Numbered from the stretch's first letter, positions 52,624 through 62,543 are shown. The stretch: DNA of 64,000 bases from Pseudobacteroides sp. (GCF_036567765.1 NZ_DATCTU010000033.1:1-64000), one strand, 5' to 3'. Translations and numbers: made by a program. The notes: generated from the sequence alone by a model not told the origin.

Positions 52624-53575
52624 GACTGCCTCCTACCACAAAGTATTGAAGAAATCCTAAAAAGGACAAAATAAATGAGATTGCCGCCAGGTTTGGAACA
52701 CTGAAAAGCCTCAGCTTGACGGTGTTGATTTCTGCAAGTGCTATAAGAATTGAAACTATTGCAACTTTAACTATATATAATAAAATTGAAATCCCAATGG
52801 CTAAAAGGGCATTATCCAAAGCCACAAGGCTGTCTAGTGGTATAAACAGATTAACAAGCAATGTTATTAAAACAAGCTGCTTGACTGCTGCTCCAAGTTC
52901 CATCAGGGCCAGGTGCTTGCCTGAATACTCCAGAAGCATTGCTTCATGGACCATTGTAAGTTCAAGGTGTGTAGCTGGGTCATCAACAGGAATCCTGGAA
53001 GACTCGGCAATGATTACGATTATCATAGCCAGAAAGCACATTATATAAACAGGCTGAAAAATATTTAGTCCGATAGAGGATAATGTGCTCATCATGTCAT
53101 GAACAGATGTGGACTTTGATATAAGCCCCACTGTAAATACCGAAACCAAAAGAGTGGGTTCAATCAGAGATGATATTGCCATTTCTCTGCTGCTTCCCAT
53201 TCCTCCGAAGGTGCTGCCTGTATCAACTCCTGAAAGAGCCATGAAAAACCTTCCCATTGCAAGTATGTATATTATAAAAATAATATCTCCGCCAAAGTTA
53301 ATTGGAGTAAGCTTCAGGCTAACAGGTATCAGTATGCCTGCTAAAAGTGCGGTAGTAAAATTGATATATGGAGTTGCTCTGAATATCCAGGAAGCAGTAT
53401 CCGATATAACGGTATCCTTTCTAAAAAGCTTATATATATCAATATATAGCTGCAGTACAGGCGGACCTTTCCTCTTCTGGGATAGAGCCTTTACTTTTTT
53501 TATTATTCCGCTTATAAGGGGAGCAATTAATAATATGACAGACAGCTGAACTACTACATAAACAAATTGACTCAT
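52616..53575 (-). CDS. HyfC/NuoH-like membrane subunit
   Basis: The 319-residue subunit starts at ATG 53575 (MSQFVYVVV) after AAAAGGAGAA; the upstream frame to 53635 has no matching N-terminus. It has about eight membrane helices and the NuoH-like motif LAEINTVKLRLFSVPNLAA with the Glu residue that relates the quinone or ferredoxin site to the membrane arm; ESSRIPVDDPATHLELTMVH is the second diagnostic block (ELTMVHEAMLLEYSG). It links the soluble and membrane arms. Confidence 0.92.
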   Translation of the reverse strand: MSQFVYVVVQLSVILLIAPLISGIIKKVKALSQKRKGPPVLQLYIDIYKLFRKDTVISDTASWIFRATPYINFTTALLAGILIPVSLKLTPINFGGDIIFIIYILAMGRFFMALSGVDTGSTFGGMGSSREMAISSLIEPTLLVSVFTVGLISKSTSVHDMMSTLSSIGLNIFQPVYIMCFLAMIIVIIAESSRIPVDDPATHLELTMVHEAMLLEYSGKHLALMELGAAVKQLVLITLLVNLFIPLDSLVALDNALLAIGISILLYIVKVAIVSILIALAEINTVKLRLFSVPNLAAISFILSFLGFLQYFVVGGSHG

Positions 53576-53603
53576 CACAACGATTCTCCTTTTAGTCATG
53601 ATC

Positions 53604-53683
53604 AAAAAATAACTTCCGATATAAATTTCGCTCATGTGTTGACTTGACTCGTCAACACCCGCTCAAAAGCGGAAGTAATTTTT
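53604..53683 (-). promoter_or_regulatory. Intercistronic hairpin structure in the Ehr operon
   Basis: Outer arms AAAAAATAACTTCCG (53604-53618) and CGGAAGTAATTTTT (53670-53683) with one mismatch, and an inner perfect stem GTGTTGAC (53636-53643)/GTCAACAC (53651-53658). It lies between the NuoL-like and NuoH-like genes. It may set the stoichiometry of subunits through processing or partial termination. Confidence 0.5.
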
Positions 53684-53731
53684 CATTCATGCCTTTATCA
53701 AATATAGATGATTATTTGGGTGCATAAAGCT

Positions 53732-55783
53732 TTAGCTGTTGCTGAAGCGATAATATATGAGCAGGCCCACAATTGTGATAAATATATATAAAAGATATGT
53801 GTGTACACTTCCCGTTTGAACTAGGCGTCGCACCCTTCCGGAAAAAGCAGTAAATAAGCCAGTAAGAGGGATATAAAGATATTTCTCGAACACCGATTGG
53901 GTGAGTACAACATATTTTATTGTCTTCGGATAGTATGGAGATGTTCCCTCTTCTGTCTGCAGCTCACGGGAAGGCCTGTAAATTGCTCTAAACACTATGC
54001 GAAGGGGCTTTGAAAATCCCGTTGCAGTATATTGCATTCTGGGGTTAAGTTCTTTAAAGCCACAGTCCCATGTACCATAGGTGCGTTCCTTTGTACCGCG
54101 GTTTATTAATTTAACAACAAGGAAAACAACAGCTGCCAATATTACCCCTGCAGCAAATAAAAACATGGGGGATATTTTATTGGCATCAAGACCTTTAGGG
54201 TAGTAAACAAAGGAGGAAATGCCTTTTAGGTCAGGTATCACAGAAGTCTTAACTATTGAGAGGGAGATTTTATTCAGTAATATGAGAATAACATTAGGGA
54301 ATAATCCGAATATAATACACAAAAAGGATAGCAGCCCGGTTCCCATTAGCATCGGTGCAGGTACTTCCATGGAGTTATGGGCTTCTGTGCTTCTGGGCAA
54401 TCCTAAGAAAGAGATACCGAAAGCTTTTACAAAACAAGCAGCAGCCAATGCCCCTGCCATTGCCAGTACCGCAGCGGCCAATATAGCAATAAGCTTAACA
54501 CCCTGGGTGCTTATACCTATACTATGGAAAAGAGCCTGAAGGGTAAACCATTCACTTATAAATCCGTTAAAAAAGGGCATTGAAGAAATAGAAAGACATG
54601 CTATAAGGAAGAACAAGCCCGTATAAGGCATTTTCTTAAGAAGACCGCCCAACTTTTCCATATTTTTTGTGTGAGTTGAATAATGAACTGATCCTGCTCC
54701 TAAAAACAATGCACCCTTAAAAAGTGAGTGGTTGAAAAGGTGTATCAAAGCAGCTACCAGAGCTAATGAGCTTAAAAGGCTGTTGCCCTTGGTAAACCCA
54801 TATATTGAGATTCCAAGGCCTATAAGTATTATACCGGTATTTTCTATACTGCTGTAGGCCAGAAGCCTTTTAATATCAATTTCCATAAGAGCATAGGCAA
54901 CACCTAAAACAGCAGATATGCTTCCTACTATCAATAGTGTTATGCCCCACCACTCAAAGCCTCCTCCAAGGGCAACGAATACAAACTGTATAAGGCCGAA
55001 AATAGAGGTTTTGATCATTATACCCGACATGAGAGCTGATACGTTGCTTGGAGCTGCAGGGTGTGCATAGGGAAGCCATATGTGAAGCGGTATGATACCG
55101 GCTTTTGTCCCAAATCCAATAAGGAGACACAAGAATATCATATTCTTTGAAAAAGGAGGTATTAAAGCTGAGTTATTGACTATATCAAAAGAACCTGTAT
55201 ATGAATACGTTGTTATAAAAGCCACAGTCAAAAAAGCTGTTGCTATATGAGTCATAATAAGATAAAGAGTGCCTGATTTTTGGGTTTCAGTATGCCCCGA
55301 TTCGAATATCACAAGAAAATAAGAAGTTAGGGACATAACTTCCCATGCAAGAAGAAATATTATCATATTTCCGGAACTGAAAACCGATATAAGAGAAACA
55401 ATGAATATTCCGAAAAGAAAATTAAAAGAGCTTATGTTTCTTTTGCCATAGTATTGTGACATATAACCTATGGAATATATTGATACACAAAGCGTCAATA
55501 TTGATAAGGTAAGTATGAAGTACGCAGATAAGTTACTTATTCCAAGCTTAAAACTCAGGAATGGTATATTTGACTTTATATGTGCCAACTGTATATATTC
55601 TTTATTCGAAAGCAGGTAGAACAGTGAAATTAAGATTCCGGATGAGGAAGCTATGCTATAGAGTATATTGGAAAGAATATTGCCAAGCTTGCTATTTTTT
55701 ATGAATATTAAAGAAAATATTGCTCCGCATATGTAAAATCCTAACATTAACAAGAAATGTAAATTAATGTCAATGAAATTCAT
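53732..55783 (-). CDS. HyfB/NuoL-like membrane antiporter subunit
   Basis: The 683-residue first gene of the operon has about 16 membrane helices and the core motifs of HyfB/NuoL: LLAWEVMSLTSYFLVIFES, HIWLPYAHPAAPSNVSALMS, LLAYSSIENTGIILIGLGI and LIHLFNHSLFKGALFLGAG. The C-terminal ~100 residues (TKERTYGTWDCGFKELNP, QYTATGFSKPLRIVFRAIYR) match the HyfB C-terminus. An ion-pumping subunit. The start ATG 55783 follows GGGGGTAATTA. A promoter upstream was not identified. Confidence 0.93.
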   Translation of the reverse strand: MNFIDINLHFLLMLGFYICGAIFSLIFIKNSKLGNILSNILYSIASSSGILISLFYLLSNKEYIQLAHIKSNIPFLSFKLGISNLSAYFILTLSILTLCVSIYSIGYMSQYYGKRNISSFNFLFGIFIVSLISVFSSGNMIIFLLAWEVMSLTSYFLVIFESGHTETQKSGTLYLIMTHIATAFLTVAFITTYSYTGSFDIVNNSALIPPFSKNMIFLCLLIGFGTKAGIIPLHIWLPYAHPAAPSNVSALMSGIMIKTSIFGLIQFVFVALGGGFEWWGITLLIVGSISAVLGVAYALMEIDIKRLLAYSSIENTGIILIGLGISIYGFTKGNSLLSSLALVAALIHLFNHSLFKGALFLGAGSVHYSTHTKNMEKLGGLLKKMPYTGLFFLIACLSISSMPFFNGFISEWFTLQALFHSIGISTQGVKLIAILAAAVLAMAGALAAACFVKAFGISFLGLPRSTEAHNSMEVPAPMLMGTGLLSFLCIIFGLFPNVILILLNKISLSIVKTSVIPDLKGISSFVYYPKGLDANKISPMFLFAAGVILAAVVFLVVKLINRGTKERTYGTWDCGFKELNPRMQYTATGFSKPLRIVFRAIYRPSRELQTEEGTSPYYPKTIKYVVLTQSVFEKYLYIPLTGLFTAFSGRVRRLVQTGSVHTYLLYIFITIVGLLIYYRFSNS

Positions 55784-55963
55784 AGCTAATTACCCCCCTC
55801 AGTTTATGAAATTCAAAACAGGTTTACTTAATGTTTTATCAAACAAACTATATTATACTCTTCTGTTTTTAAATTTCAATAGCAAATTAAGATAGGGTCT
55901 GCAAATGATAAAAAACAATCATTTTACATAATGTATAACAGAACATATCATGATACTTACAGA

Positions 55964-56755
55964 TTATTGGTTTAGTTTTCTATAGCTGTTTAAAGACATG
56001 CCAGTACACTTTTTAAAGCATTTGCCAAAGTAATTGGGATCATGAATTCCAACTTTTTCACCTATTTCATAACCTTTAAGGTCAGTTTCCTTGAACAGCT
56101 TTAATGCAATATTAATCCTTGTCCTTGTTATATACTCAACAAAAGTAAAACCGGTAACCTGCCTGAAAATCCTACTTAAATAGCTTGGATTCATATAGAA
56201 TATGCTTGCTACTTTCGTAAGAGAAAGGTTTGGATCTGTGGCATTTGCGTTTATGTATTGCACTATATCAGATATGGTCTTGTTTCTCTTTTTGCTTTGG
56301 GAATTTTTTACGCATTTAGTGGCACATATAGTTAATTTTTTTAGAAAATCCTTCATTTCTATAAGACTGCTAAACTTGTACAAATTACTATAAGGCAAAA
56401 CTTTTGATTCGGAAATATCAACAAAATTGAATCCAAACTTAGTAACAGAATCTATAATTGTAGTAATTATATTAATATAAAGGATTTTTGCCTTTTCCAT
56501 GTTTAAATTATTACTGCTGTATAGCTCATCAAAAAGTTTATCTATTATTTCAGTGGAGTTTTTTTCAACTCCGTTTTTAATACATAGTCCTATTTCCTCT
56601 ATTTTACCATTAGCGGTGCATGAGTTTGTATCATTGCATGCATGCTCAGGCAATTTAACTTCAAAAGCATATTCTTTTACAGAAGAACTTGGAAGACCAT
56701 GTATTTTTCCTCCACTACTGGAATTTGAGGTCCTAAATAAATAATTCGCCATCAT
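55964..56755 (-). CDS. AraC-family transcriptional regulator
   Basis: The 263-residue protein starts at ATG 56755 (MMANYLF) after GGGAGTG. The C-terminal 100 residues are a classic AraC/XylS double HTH: YINANATDPNLSLTKVASIF, MNPSYLSRIFRQVTGFTFVE, YITRTRINIALKLFKETDLK, IGEKVGIHDPNYFGKCFKKC. The N-terminal half is helical and not recognised, with Cys residues (CNDTNSCTANG) and a possible ligand-binding role. It lies 180 bases upstream of the operon on the same strand (head-to-tail) and could regulate it, but this is not shown. Confidence 0.9.
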   Translation of the reverse strand: MMANYLFRTSNSSSGGKIHGLPSSSVKEYAFEVKLPEHACNDTNSCTANGKIEEIGLCIKNGVEKNSTEIIDKLFDELYSSNNLNMEKAKILYINIITTIIDSVTKFGFNFVDISESKVLPYSNLYKFSSLIEMKDFLKKLTICATKCVKNSQSKKRNKTISDIVQYINANATDPNLSLTKVASIFYMNPSYLSRIFRQVTGFTFVEYITRTRINIALKLFKETDLKGYEIGEKVGIHDPNYFGKCFKKCTGMSLNSYRKLNQ

Positions 56756-56870
56756 AAACACTCCCTGCAACTCTTAATGTCTAGGAAAATTTTTACCTTT
56801 CATTAATAAAATTCGGTGGTATGTATAAATTGGGTGTAGAATTTAATAAAATAATATAAGGACAGTGCAG

Positions 56871-56954
56871 ATATATAATAATATAAAAAAGATCGGTTCA
56901 TTTTGTGACTTAAGTCATTTTTAATGAACTGATCTTTTTTATATTATTATATAA
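56871..56954. terminator. Bidirectional terminator hairpin
   Basis: Long arms (about 31 bases) ending GATCGGTTCATT and AATGAACTGATC with one G-U pair, flanked by A and T runs. It ends the gene at 56985 on the minus strand. Confidence 0.8.
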
Positions 56955-56984
56955 TATCGTGAAAAACAGCTGTAGTGAATGACC

Positions 56985-57938
56985 TCAGTGGCCTAGTTTT
57001 TTTCTTATTTCTGCTTCAGGGTCAGGAACGCTTGGAACTTGGATACCAGGCAGGTTATTTGATTGGTTGTTTAATCCCGGCAGTCCCTTATTGGTTTCCT
57101 GGGCTGGATTTGTAATTGAATTTCTATTCTTTTCATTTTGTTTTTGTATACTTTCCATCATCTTCTGAGTTATTCCATCAGATGTAATCAAGGTATTCTG
57201 ATCAATACCCATCAACTTTTCATTCTTCTTCTTTTCATAGGAGGACTTATCTGCAGCAAGTTCGCTTATGTCTAAATCCAGTTGCAGAGTCAAGAGATAT
57301 TCATCAAAAACCTTTTCTTTGCTACCGAGTAAGCTGCTTATCTTAATCATGTGATAAACAGCTTTATCCATATCGATTTTAGTGCTCAGTTCCTGATATT
57401 TTGCACTGTCATCGCCGGAAGAGTCCTCTTGAATACCTGGCTTGGGAATTATATCGTTGGTGCTGCTGAAGGATATAATCTGATTTAAGTTGGAAATTAC
57501 GCCTTGAGCATACTGTTTACTGCTGTCTATATCTTCTTTCTTGATGCCTTCAGATGTAAGTGAATCAACCTTTTGCTTCCAGTTAACTTTATCCTGATTG
57601 TTCTGTCTACTGCTTTCATTAGGATTTTGTTGATTGTTTTGAATATTGCCAGTTACAGAAGTTCCATTTTTATCAGTTGCAGTTGATTGAGTTACCGATT
57701 CCGGTACAGGAGTACTGTTTAAAACAATACTTGAGTTAAGGGGACTGTTGTTTATTTCAACCGCACTGCTTGGGGAAGAATTAGTAACCTGAGTAGTATT
57801 TGACGTACTCTTGTCACTAAAAAAATAAAGTGCCATTGAGCCTGCAAATATTGCAATAAAAATTCCTGAAAAAATTATTACGGGTTTTGTACCTGTAAAG
57901 CTTTCAATCTTTCTGTTTTTTCTCTTTGATTTTCTCAT
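56985..57938 (-). CDS. Membrane-anchored protein with a long disordered linker
   Basis: The 317-residue protein has a basic N-terminus, one transmembrane helix (about 20-43) and then a Ser/Thr/Asn/Gln-rich unstructured segment (45-120). A helical domain follows, with DSLTSEGIKKEDIDSSKQYA, ISSLLGSKEKVFDEYLLTLQ and KSSYEKKKNEK; the tail is Pro/Asn-rich. No enzymatic motif. The TM is a type II signal-anchor. Not recognised; a wall- or spore-associated role is possible. Start has TAAGGAGGGATACAT nearby. Confidence 0.5.
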   Translation of the reverse strand: MRKSKRKNRKIESFTGTKPVIIFSGIFIAIFAGSMALYFFSDKSTSNTTQVTNSSPSSAVEINNSPLNSSIVLNSTPVPESVTQSTATDKNGTSVTGNIQNNQQNPNESSRQNNQDKVNWKQKVDSLTSEGIKKEDIDSSKQYAQGVISNLNQIISFSSTNDIIPKPGIQEDSSGDDSAKYQELSTKIDMDKAVYHMIKISSLLGSKEKVFDEYLLTLQLDLDISELAADKSSYEKKKNEKLMGIDQNTLITSDGITQKMMESIQKQNEKNRNSITNPAQETNKGLPGLNNQSNNLPGIQVPSVPDPEAEIRKKLGH

Positions 57939-58214
57939 ATGTATCCCTCCATTTCATATTATATTAAGCAGGCAATAGGTTTGTAAAGAGTGTAGCTCAG
58001 TGTAAATGTAAATTCCTTTTGGTAATCTTGTGTTAATTTATGTTTTTCACGAAGTTCCTTAATTCTGCTTTCCAACATATTTCACCCCCAGTCAATGTCC
58101 TTGTTTTATTTCAAGACAGATTATTATCTTTGCGATTGACATCCAAAAACAAACAGCTTATAATGTATATATAGTATATGTACACTATAAACTGTATGAT
58201 AAGGTGGCACGAGT

Positions 58215-58598
58215 GTGAGGATAATAATTTCAAACAGCAGTGGGGTTCCGATATATGAGCAAATTAAAGAGCAGATCAAAAACGCAATATTAAGTGGCGA
58301 TGTGTCGGAGGGTGAGCTGCTGCCATCAATAAGGCAGCTTGCAAAGGACCTTAAAATAAGTGTTATAACAACAACCCGGGCATATGGGGATCTTGAACAG
58401 GAAGGGTTTGTATCAAATGTGCAGGGTAAGGGCTGCTATGTTCTTCCCAAAAACACAGAAATGGTTCGTGAGCAGCTATTAAGAGATATTGAGGGAAGCT
58501 TTGCTGAAGCTATTAATTGTGCAAAAATTGCAAAGATCACTAAAAGCGAACTGCAGAGTATATTTGATGCAATGCTTAAGGAGGAGAACTATGAGTAA
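58215..58598 (+). CDS. GntR-family (YtrA type) regulator
   Basis: The 127-residue protein has an N-terminal winged helix-turn-helix (VPIYEQIKEQIKNAILSGDV, LPSIRQLAKDLKISVITTTR, DLEQEGFVSNVQGKGCYVLP) and only a short C-terminal helix, the size of the YtrA subfamily that represses ABC-transporter operons. It starts with GTG 58215 after AAGGTGG and overlaps the downstream ABC gene (stop 58598, start 58591). It probably senses the state of the envelope or drug exposure and regulates this operon. Confidence 0.9.
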   Translation: MRIIISNSSGVPIYEQIKEQIKNAILSGDVSEGELLPSIRQLAKDLKISVITTTRAYGDLEQEGFVSNVQGKGCYVLPKNTEMVREQLLRDIEGSFAEAINCAKIAKITKSELQSIFDAMLKEENYE

Positions 58599-59451
58599 TA
58601 TATTGGAGATTGGCAATTTAAATGCTAGCTTTGGGGATTTTTCAATAAAAAATGTAAGCTTTGTCATACCCCAAGGTTATATAATGGGATTTATAGGGCC
58701 GAATGGTTCAGGGAAAACGACAACAATTAAGCTTATTTTAAACATGATTAACAGAAAAGGTGGAGAAATCAAGGTGTTGGGACTTGATAATATTGCCTAT
58801 GAGGATGATATAAAGGAACAAATAGGAGTGGTATTTGATCAGCCCTTTTTTGTAGATGAGTGGAATCTGAACGATGTTGAAAAGGCTGTAAAGTTGTTTT
58901 ATAAAAAATGGGACAGCAGAAAATATGATGATTACCTTAAAAGCTTTAAATTGAAAAGGAATAAAAAGGTTAAGGATTTGTCAAGGGGAATGAAAATGAA
59001 GCTAATGGTAGCAGTTGCCATGTCCCATGATGCAAGGTTTTTAATCCTTGATGAACCTACAAGTGGTCTTGACCCGGTTGCCAGGGATGAACTAATGGAT
59101 ATATTGAGTGATTTTGTAGTTTCAGAAGAAAAAAGCGTTCTTTTCTCTACTCACATAACATCTGATCTTGATAAAATTGCAGACTATATAACATTTATCA
59201 ATAATGGAGAAATTGTCTATACAGGAACAAAAGATAAGCTTTTGGAAAGCTACAGCTTGATAAAAGGCGGCATTGGAGATATTAGTGAGGAACAAAAGAA
59301 GATGATATTGGGATTAAGAGAACATAGTGCCGGTTTTGAGGGGCTTATCACAACAGATAAAATCAGCATGATGGGAAATAAAGCCTTTATAGAACCATGT
59401 ACAATAGATGATATAATTGTTTTTATGAATAAGGGGAGGGTAATTGCATGA
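58591..59451 (+). CDS. ABC transporter ATP-binding protein
   Basis: The 286-residue ATPase (start ATG 58591, MSNILEIGNLNASFGDF, after AAGGAGGAGA) has Walker A GPNGSGKTTT, a signature DLSRGMKMKL, Walker B FLILDEPTSGLDP and the H-loop STHI. A frame opening at 58489 lies inside the GntR gene and is not used. The C-terminus extends beyond the ATPase domain as usual for drug-type ABC exporters of the YtrB family. Overlaps the next gene by four bases (ATGA). Confidence 0.95.
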   Translation: MSNILEIGNLNASFGDFSIKNVSFVIPQGYIMGFIGPNGSGKTTTIKLILNMINRKGGEIKVLGLDNIAYEDDIKEQIGVVFDQPFFVDEWNLNDVEKAVKLFYKKWDSRKYDDYLKSFKLKRNKKVKDLSRGMKMKLMVAVAMSHDARFLILDEPTSGLDPVARDELMDILSDFVVSEEKSVLFSTHITSDLDKIADYITFINNGEIVYTGTKDKLLESYSLIKGGIGDISEEQKKMILGLREHSAGFEGLITTDKISMMGNKAFIEPCTIDDIIVFMNKGRVIA

Positions 59452-60116
59452 TTAAAGCGTTAAATGTTGCGAAGTTTGATTTTCTTACTGTCAAGCCATA
59501 TTCAAAGATATTTTTTGTTCTTTTAGCTGTAGGTATTATTGTTGGTTTGGGGAATCAAGATTCATATATGGTACCGCCTATGTTCATGATATGGGCATCG
59601 TTTTTTGTGGCGTATCCATTTTCAATAGGTGAGAGGAATTCCATTGAGAATCTTCTGGGCACATTTTCCTTGAAGAGAAGAGATATTGTTGCAGGAAGAT
59701 ACATATTCTCATTACTTGGGGTATCGGTTGCAACGCTATTTGCGTTAGCTACAGTATACTTTTTGTCGTTCTTTTTTAGCAGAAGTGTAGAGCTTAAGCC
59801 CTTGCTGTTTGTTACAAGCTTTGGATTTTTGATTTTTTCATTGGTTATATCTTTTCAAATTCCTATGTACTTTAAAATTGGATACACAAAAGCCAAGGTT
59901 CTTACCTTCCTTCCATTGCTGGTGATTGGATTTTTGGTACCCCTGATTACCCTGATTCCCTCAGAAAGTACCATAGGAAAACTCCTAAGGGAATTTATAA
60001 GATTGGTAGAAGTACAACAGACTCTGGCTTGTATGCTATTTTTATTCGGAGCCTTTGCTATCCTTCTGATTTCGTACCATGTCTCAGTTAGAATTTATGA
60101 AAAAAAGGATATATGA
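59448..60116 (+). CDS. ABC-2 type permease
   Basis: The 222-residue protein has about six membrane segments. It begins MIKALNVAKFDFLTVKPYSK and continues KIFFVLLAVGIIVGLG, with FSIGERNSIENLLGTFSLKR in a cytoplasmic loop. It is the membrane half of the transporter encoded with the ATPase; ATGA overlap couples translation. Substrate unknown, but the GntR/ABC/ABC-2 set usually exports toxic peptides or drugs. Confidence 0.88.
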   Translation: MIKALNVAKFDFLTVKPYSKIFFVLLAVGIIVGLGNQDSYMVPPMFMIWASFFVAYPFSIGERNSIENLLGTFSLKRRDIVAGRYIFSLLGVSVATLFALATVYFLSFFFSRSVELKPLLFVTSFGFLIFSLVISFQIPMYFKIGYTKAKVLTFLPLLVIGFLVPLITLIPSESTIGKLLREFIRLVEVQQTLACMLFLFGAFAILLISYHVSVRIYEKKDI

Positions 60117-60266
60117 TTTGTAAAGCTAAGGTGTTTCAAATATTGATATATTTCTAACTTAATCACAGCAGTGCTCTATTTCCTGGGGCTCTATTACATT
60201 TGACTTTAAAGCTGCAATATGTTAATTTAAGTATAAAGTTAACTATTTTGTAGGGGGGACTAATTA

Positions 60267-62426
60267 ATGTATTTTGACACTTATAAAAGAAAGTCAAGAA
60301 AAACGTTAATGTTTTTCTTGTGCCTTTTTGCTTTTTTACTGAGTTTTTCAGTAACGAAGTTTATGGCATATGCCGACACTGTTACAACTGAATTTATCGA
60401 CTTAGTGTTTACTGTAGATTCAAAAACATACATGTCAAAAAGTACTCAAAACAAGTTAGATATTCCACCATTTATTGAAAATGGATCCACGTTGGTTCCC
60501 TTCAGAGCAATACTCGAAGAATTAGGATATGTAATTGAATGGGATAGCAAAACCTCAACCATTAATGCAACAAAAGAGGATGACTCCATAATACTTAAAA
60601 TAAACAATAAAAAAGCAACCGTAAACGGTGTACAACAGGATATGACAGTCGCTCCAAAAGTTATAGACGGAAGGACCGTTGTGCCCTTAAGATTTATATC
60701 TGAAAACTCCGGGGCAAAAGTAGTTTGGGAACCTTCTGAAAAGAAAATTTACATAACAAAAGTTGGACGCTATGATACCGGAAAAGTAATGTTTTATGAA
60801 AAAGCAAAAAATCTTATTTATGTATATGATGGGAACGATATCACTACTATACCTATGGTAAACAAGGAGATTGTCAACTGGTATAGCTTTAAAGGCCAGG
60901 TTTTAGCCACGATGTTTGATAAGGCAAGGAACACAAATAGCTTTGAGATATTTGACGGTGAAAATTTTGTGGTATTAACCGACGATAAAGGAAATAAACT
61001 AGACAGCTTTGATATGAAGGAAACTTTTGAATACAATGATAATTTATTAATCCATTGTTATGACAGAAATCAAAAGTTTAACAAATTATGTAGATTTGAT
61101 GGACGAAACCTCTATTTAGTACAGGATAATTTTTATGTTGGAAAGAGTATTATCTTTAAGGATAAGCTGGTTATAAGTAAATATGACAATAAGAGAGAAT
61201 ATACACTCCTTGCATTTAACAAAAGTTCATGGGTTCCAATTGTGCTTATGGAAAAATTTATTTTAAATGATACTTTTGAGGATAAAAACAATCTTTATAT
61301 GACTGCAAGTAAGCAGGAAGGCGGGAATAAGCCCCTGGCAGTTTACGACGGAAATACCGTTAAAATCCTTCGCGAGGACCTGAGTGTGGATTTAAATAAA
61401 ATTGTTATGTTTAACGGTAAGATCCATGCATTATTGGGATCAGACCTTGTTTGCATCAAGGAAACAGGTATATACGGAATTTTATTTCCTGCACCTCAAG
61501 GTTCCGATAAAGTAAAATATGATTTTAATATGATAAAACTTTATAACGGGAAGATGTATCTTGGGGTAGTAAAGGATTCTATCTATTATGATCCAAACAA
61601 TAAGAAAGTAAATAAACCTTCAGCAACCAAAGGTTTTATTATGGAAGTTGTGGATGGTTATAGTGAAAGTGTCATTTACAAGATAAACGGAAATGATTAT
61701 GTTACTGTAGCAAGCAGTACGTATTTTAAAACTGTTTTGGATAATTTTAAAGCTTCGAAAGCAGTTTTAGAGAGTGATAAGCTGTTAATCCTAGGGCAGG
61801 AAACAGATGATTCTGATTTAGCTTTAAATGTTTTTAACGGCACCAAATTTACAAAAGCACTGGATGTATCCGAAATAACAGACAAACTTTCTATTGGTCA
61901 GAATACATTTATTGATGTAGAGGATAAAAACAGGATTAACAATCAAAAGAGGAATACAGTACTTTTTTATAAAGATAATGTAATAACAAACCTGGTTGTT
62001 GGAATGCAGACCAAAAAGTGGGATAGCATCGGTGAAAGCTTGATAATGTACGGGTTTGAAAAAGATATAGAAAGATATAAGCTGTATTCATATGGAACGG
62101 AGTTTAAAGAGCTTGCCAGCAACTTTAACTTATCTTATTGGGAAAAGTTTGAAAGCGGACTGTTTGTAAGCGGTACAAATAATGATACTAATACAAAAAA
62201 CCTTTATAAATTTAAAGATAGTAACCCTGTATCTATTAACGACAAAATTTTGGTTACTAAAATGATAAAAGTAAACGGAAATTACTTTCTGATAGATTCC
62301 ACAAATATGGATGAAAGTACTAAAACATATGGTAAAAGAGTATTGTACATATATGATGATTCAAATGGTAAGTTTATAGAAATGAAAGTGGACTTAAGAA
62401 TTACAGATATGATATTTATTAATTAA
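60267..62426 (+). CDS. Secreted stalk-domain (copper amine oxidase N-like) protein
   Basis: The 719-residue protein has a signal peptide (cleavage near residue 37 after AYA). Two copper amine oxidase N-terminal-like (stalk) repeats follow: DIPPFIENGSTLVPFRAILE and TVAPKVIDGRTVVPLRFISE, with GYVIEWDSKTSTINATKEDD. Residues about 180-719 are a repetitive beta-rich region with 'N-x-x-YxYxxxxF.K' and aromatic pairs; it may be a propeller, but I cannot assign it. Stalk domains are frequent in clostridial surface proteins. Start ATG 60267 follows TAGGGGGGACTA. Confidence 0.75.
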   Translation: MYFDTYKRKSRKTLMFFLCLFAFLLSFSVTKFMAYADTVTTEFIDLVFTVDSKTYMSKSTQNKLDIPPFIENGSTLVPFRAILEELGYVIEWDSKTSTINATKEDDSIILKINNKKATVNGVQQDMTVAPKVIDGRTVVPLRFISENSGAKVVWEPSEKKIYITKVGRYDTGKVMFYEKAKNLIYVYDGNDITTIPMVNKEIVNWYSFKGQVLATMFDKARNTNSFEIFDGENFVVLTDDKGNKLDSFDMKETFEYNDNLLIHCYDRNQKFNKLCRFDGRNLYLVQDNFYVGKSIIFKDKLVISKYDNKREYTLLAFNKSSWVPIVLMEKFILNDTFEDKNNLYMTASKQEGGNKPLAVYDGNTVKILREDLSVDLNKIVMFNGKIHALLGSDLVCIKETGIYGILFPAPQGSDKVKYDFNMIKLYNGKMYLGVVKDSIYYDPNNKKVNKPSATKGFIMEVVDGYSESVIYKINGNDYVTVASSTYFKTVLDNFKASKAVLESDKLLILGQETDDSDLALNVFNGTKFTKALDVSEITDKLSIGQNTFIDVEDKNRINNQKRNTVLFYKDNVITNLVVGMQTKKWDSIGESLIMYGFEKDIERYKLYSYGTEFKELASNFNLSYWEKFESGLFVSGTNNDTNTKNLYKFKDSNPVSINDKILVTKMIKVNGNYFLIDSTNMDESTKTYGKRVLYIYDDSNGKFIEMKVDLRITDMIFIN

Positions 62427-62510
62427 AGTATAAAGTAAATAGTATTTGATAAGTTTAAAAATATACAATGTTTCGATCAATGAGATAGTGATTATTATAA
62501 TGGTTTGTTT

Positions 62511-62543
62511 AGGCTGCTGACATATGTTTAATGGAAGCAGCCT
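62511..62543 (+). terminator. Terminator hairpin
   Basis: AGGCTGCT and AGCAGCCT pair around 17 bases, followed by TATTATTTTATT; about 85 bases after the stalk-protein stop. Confidence 0.65.
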
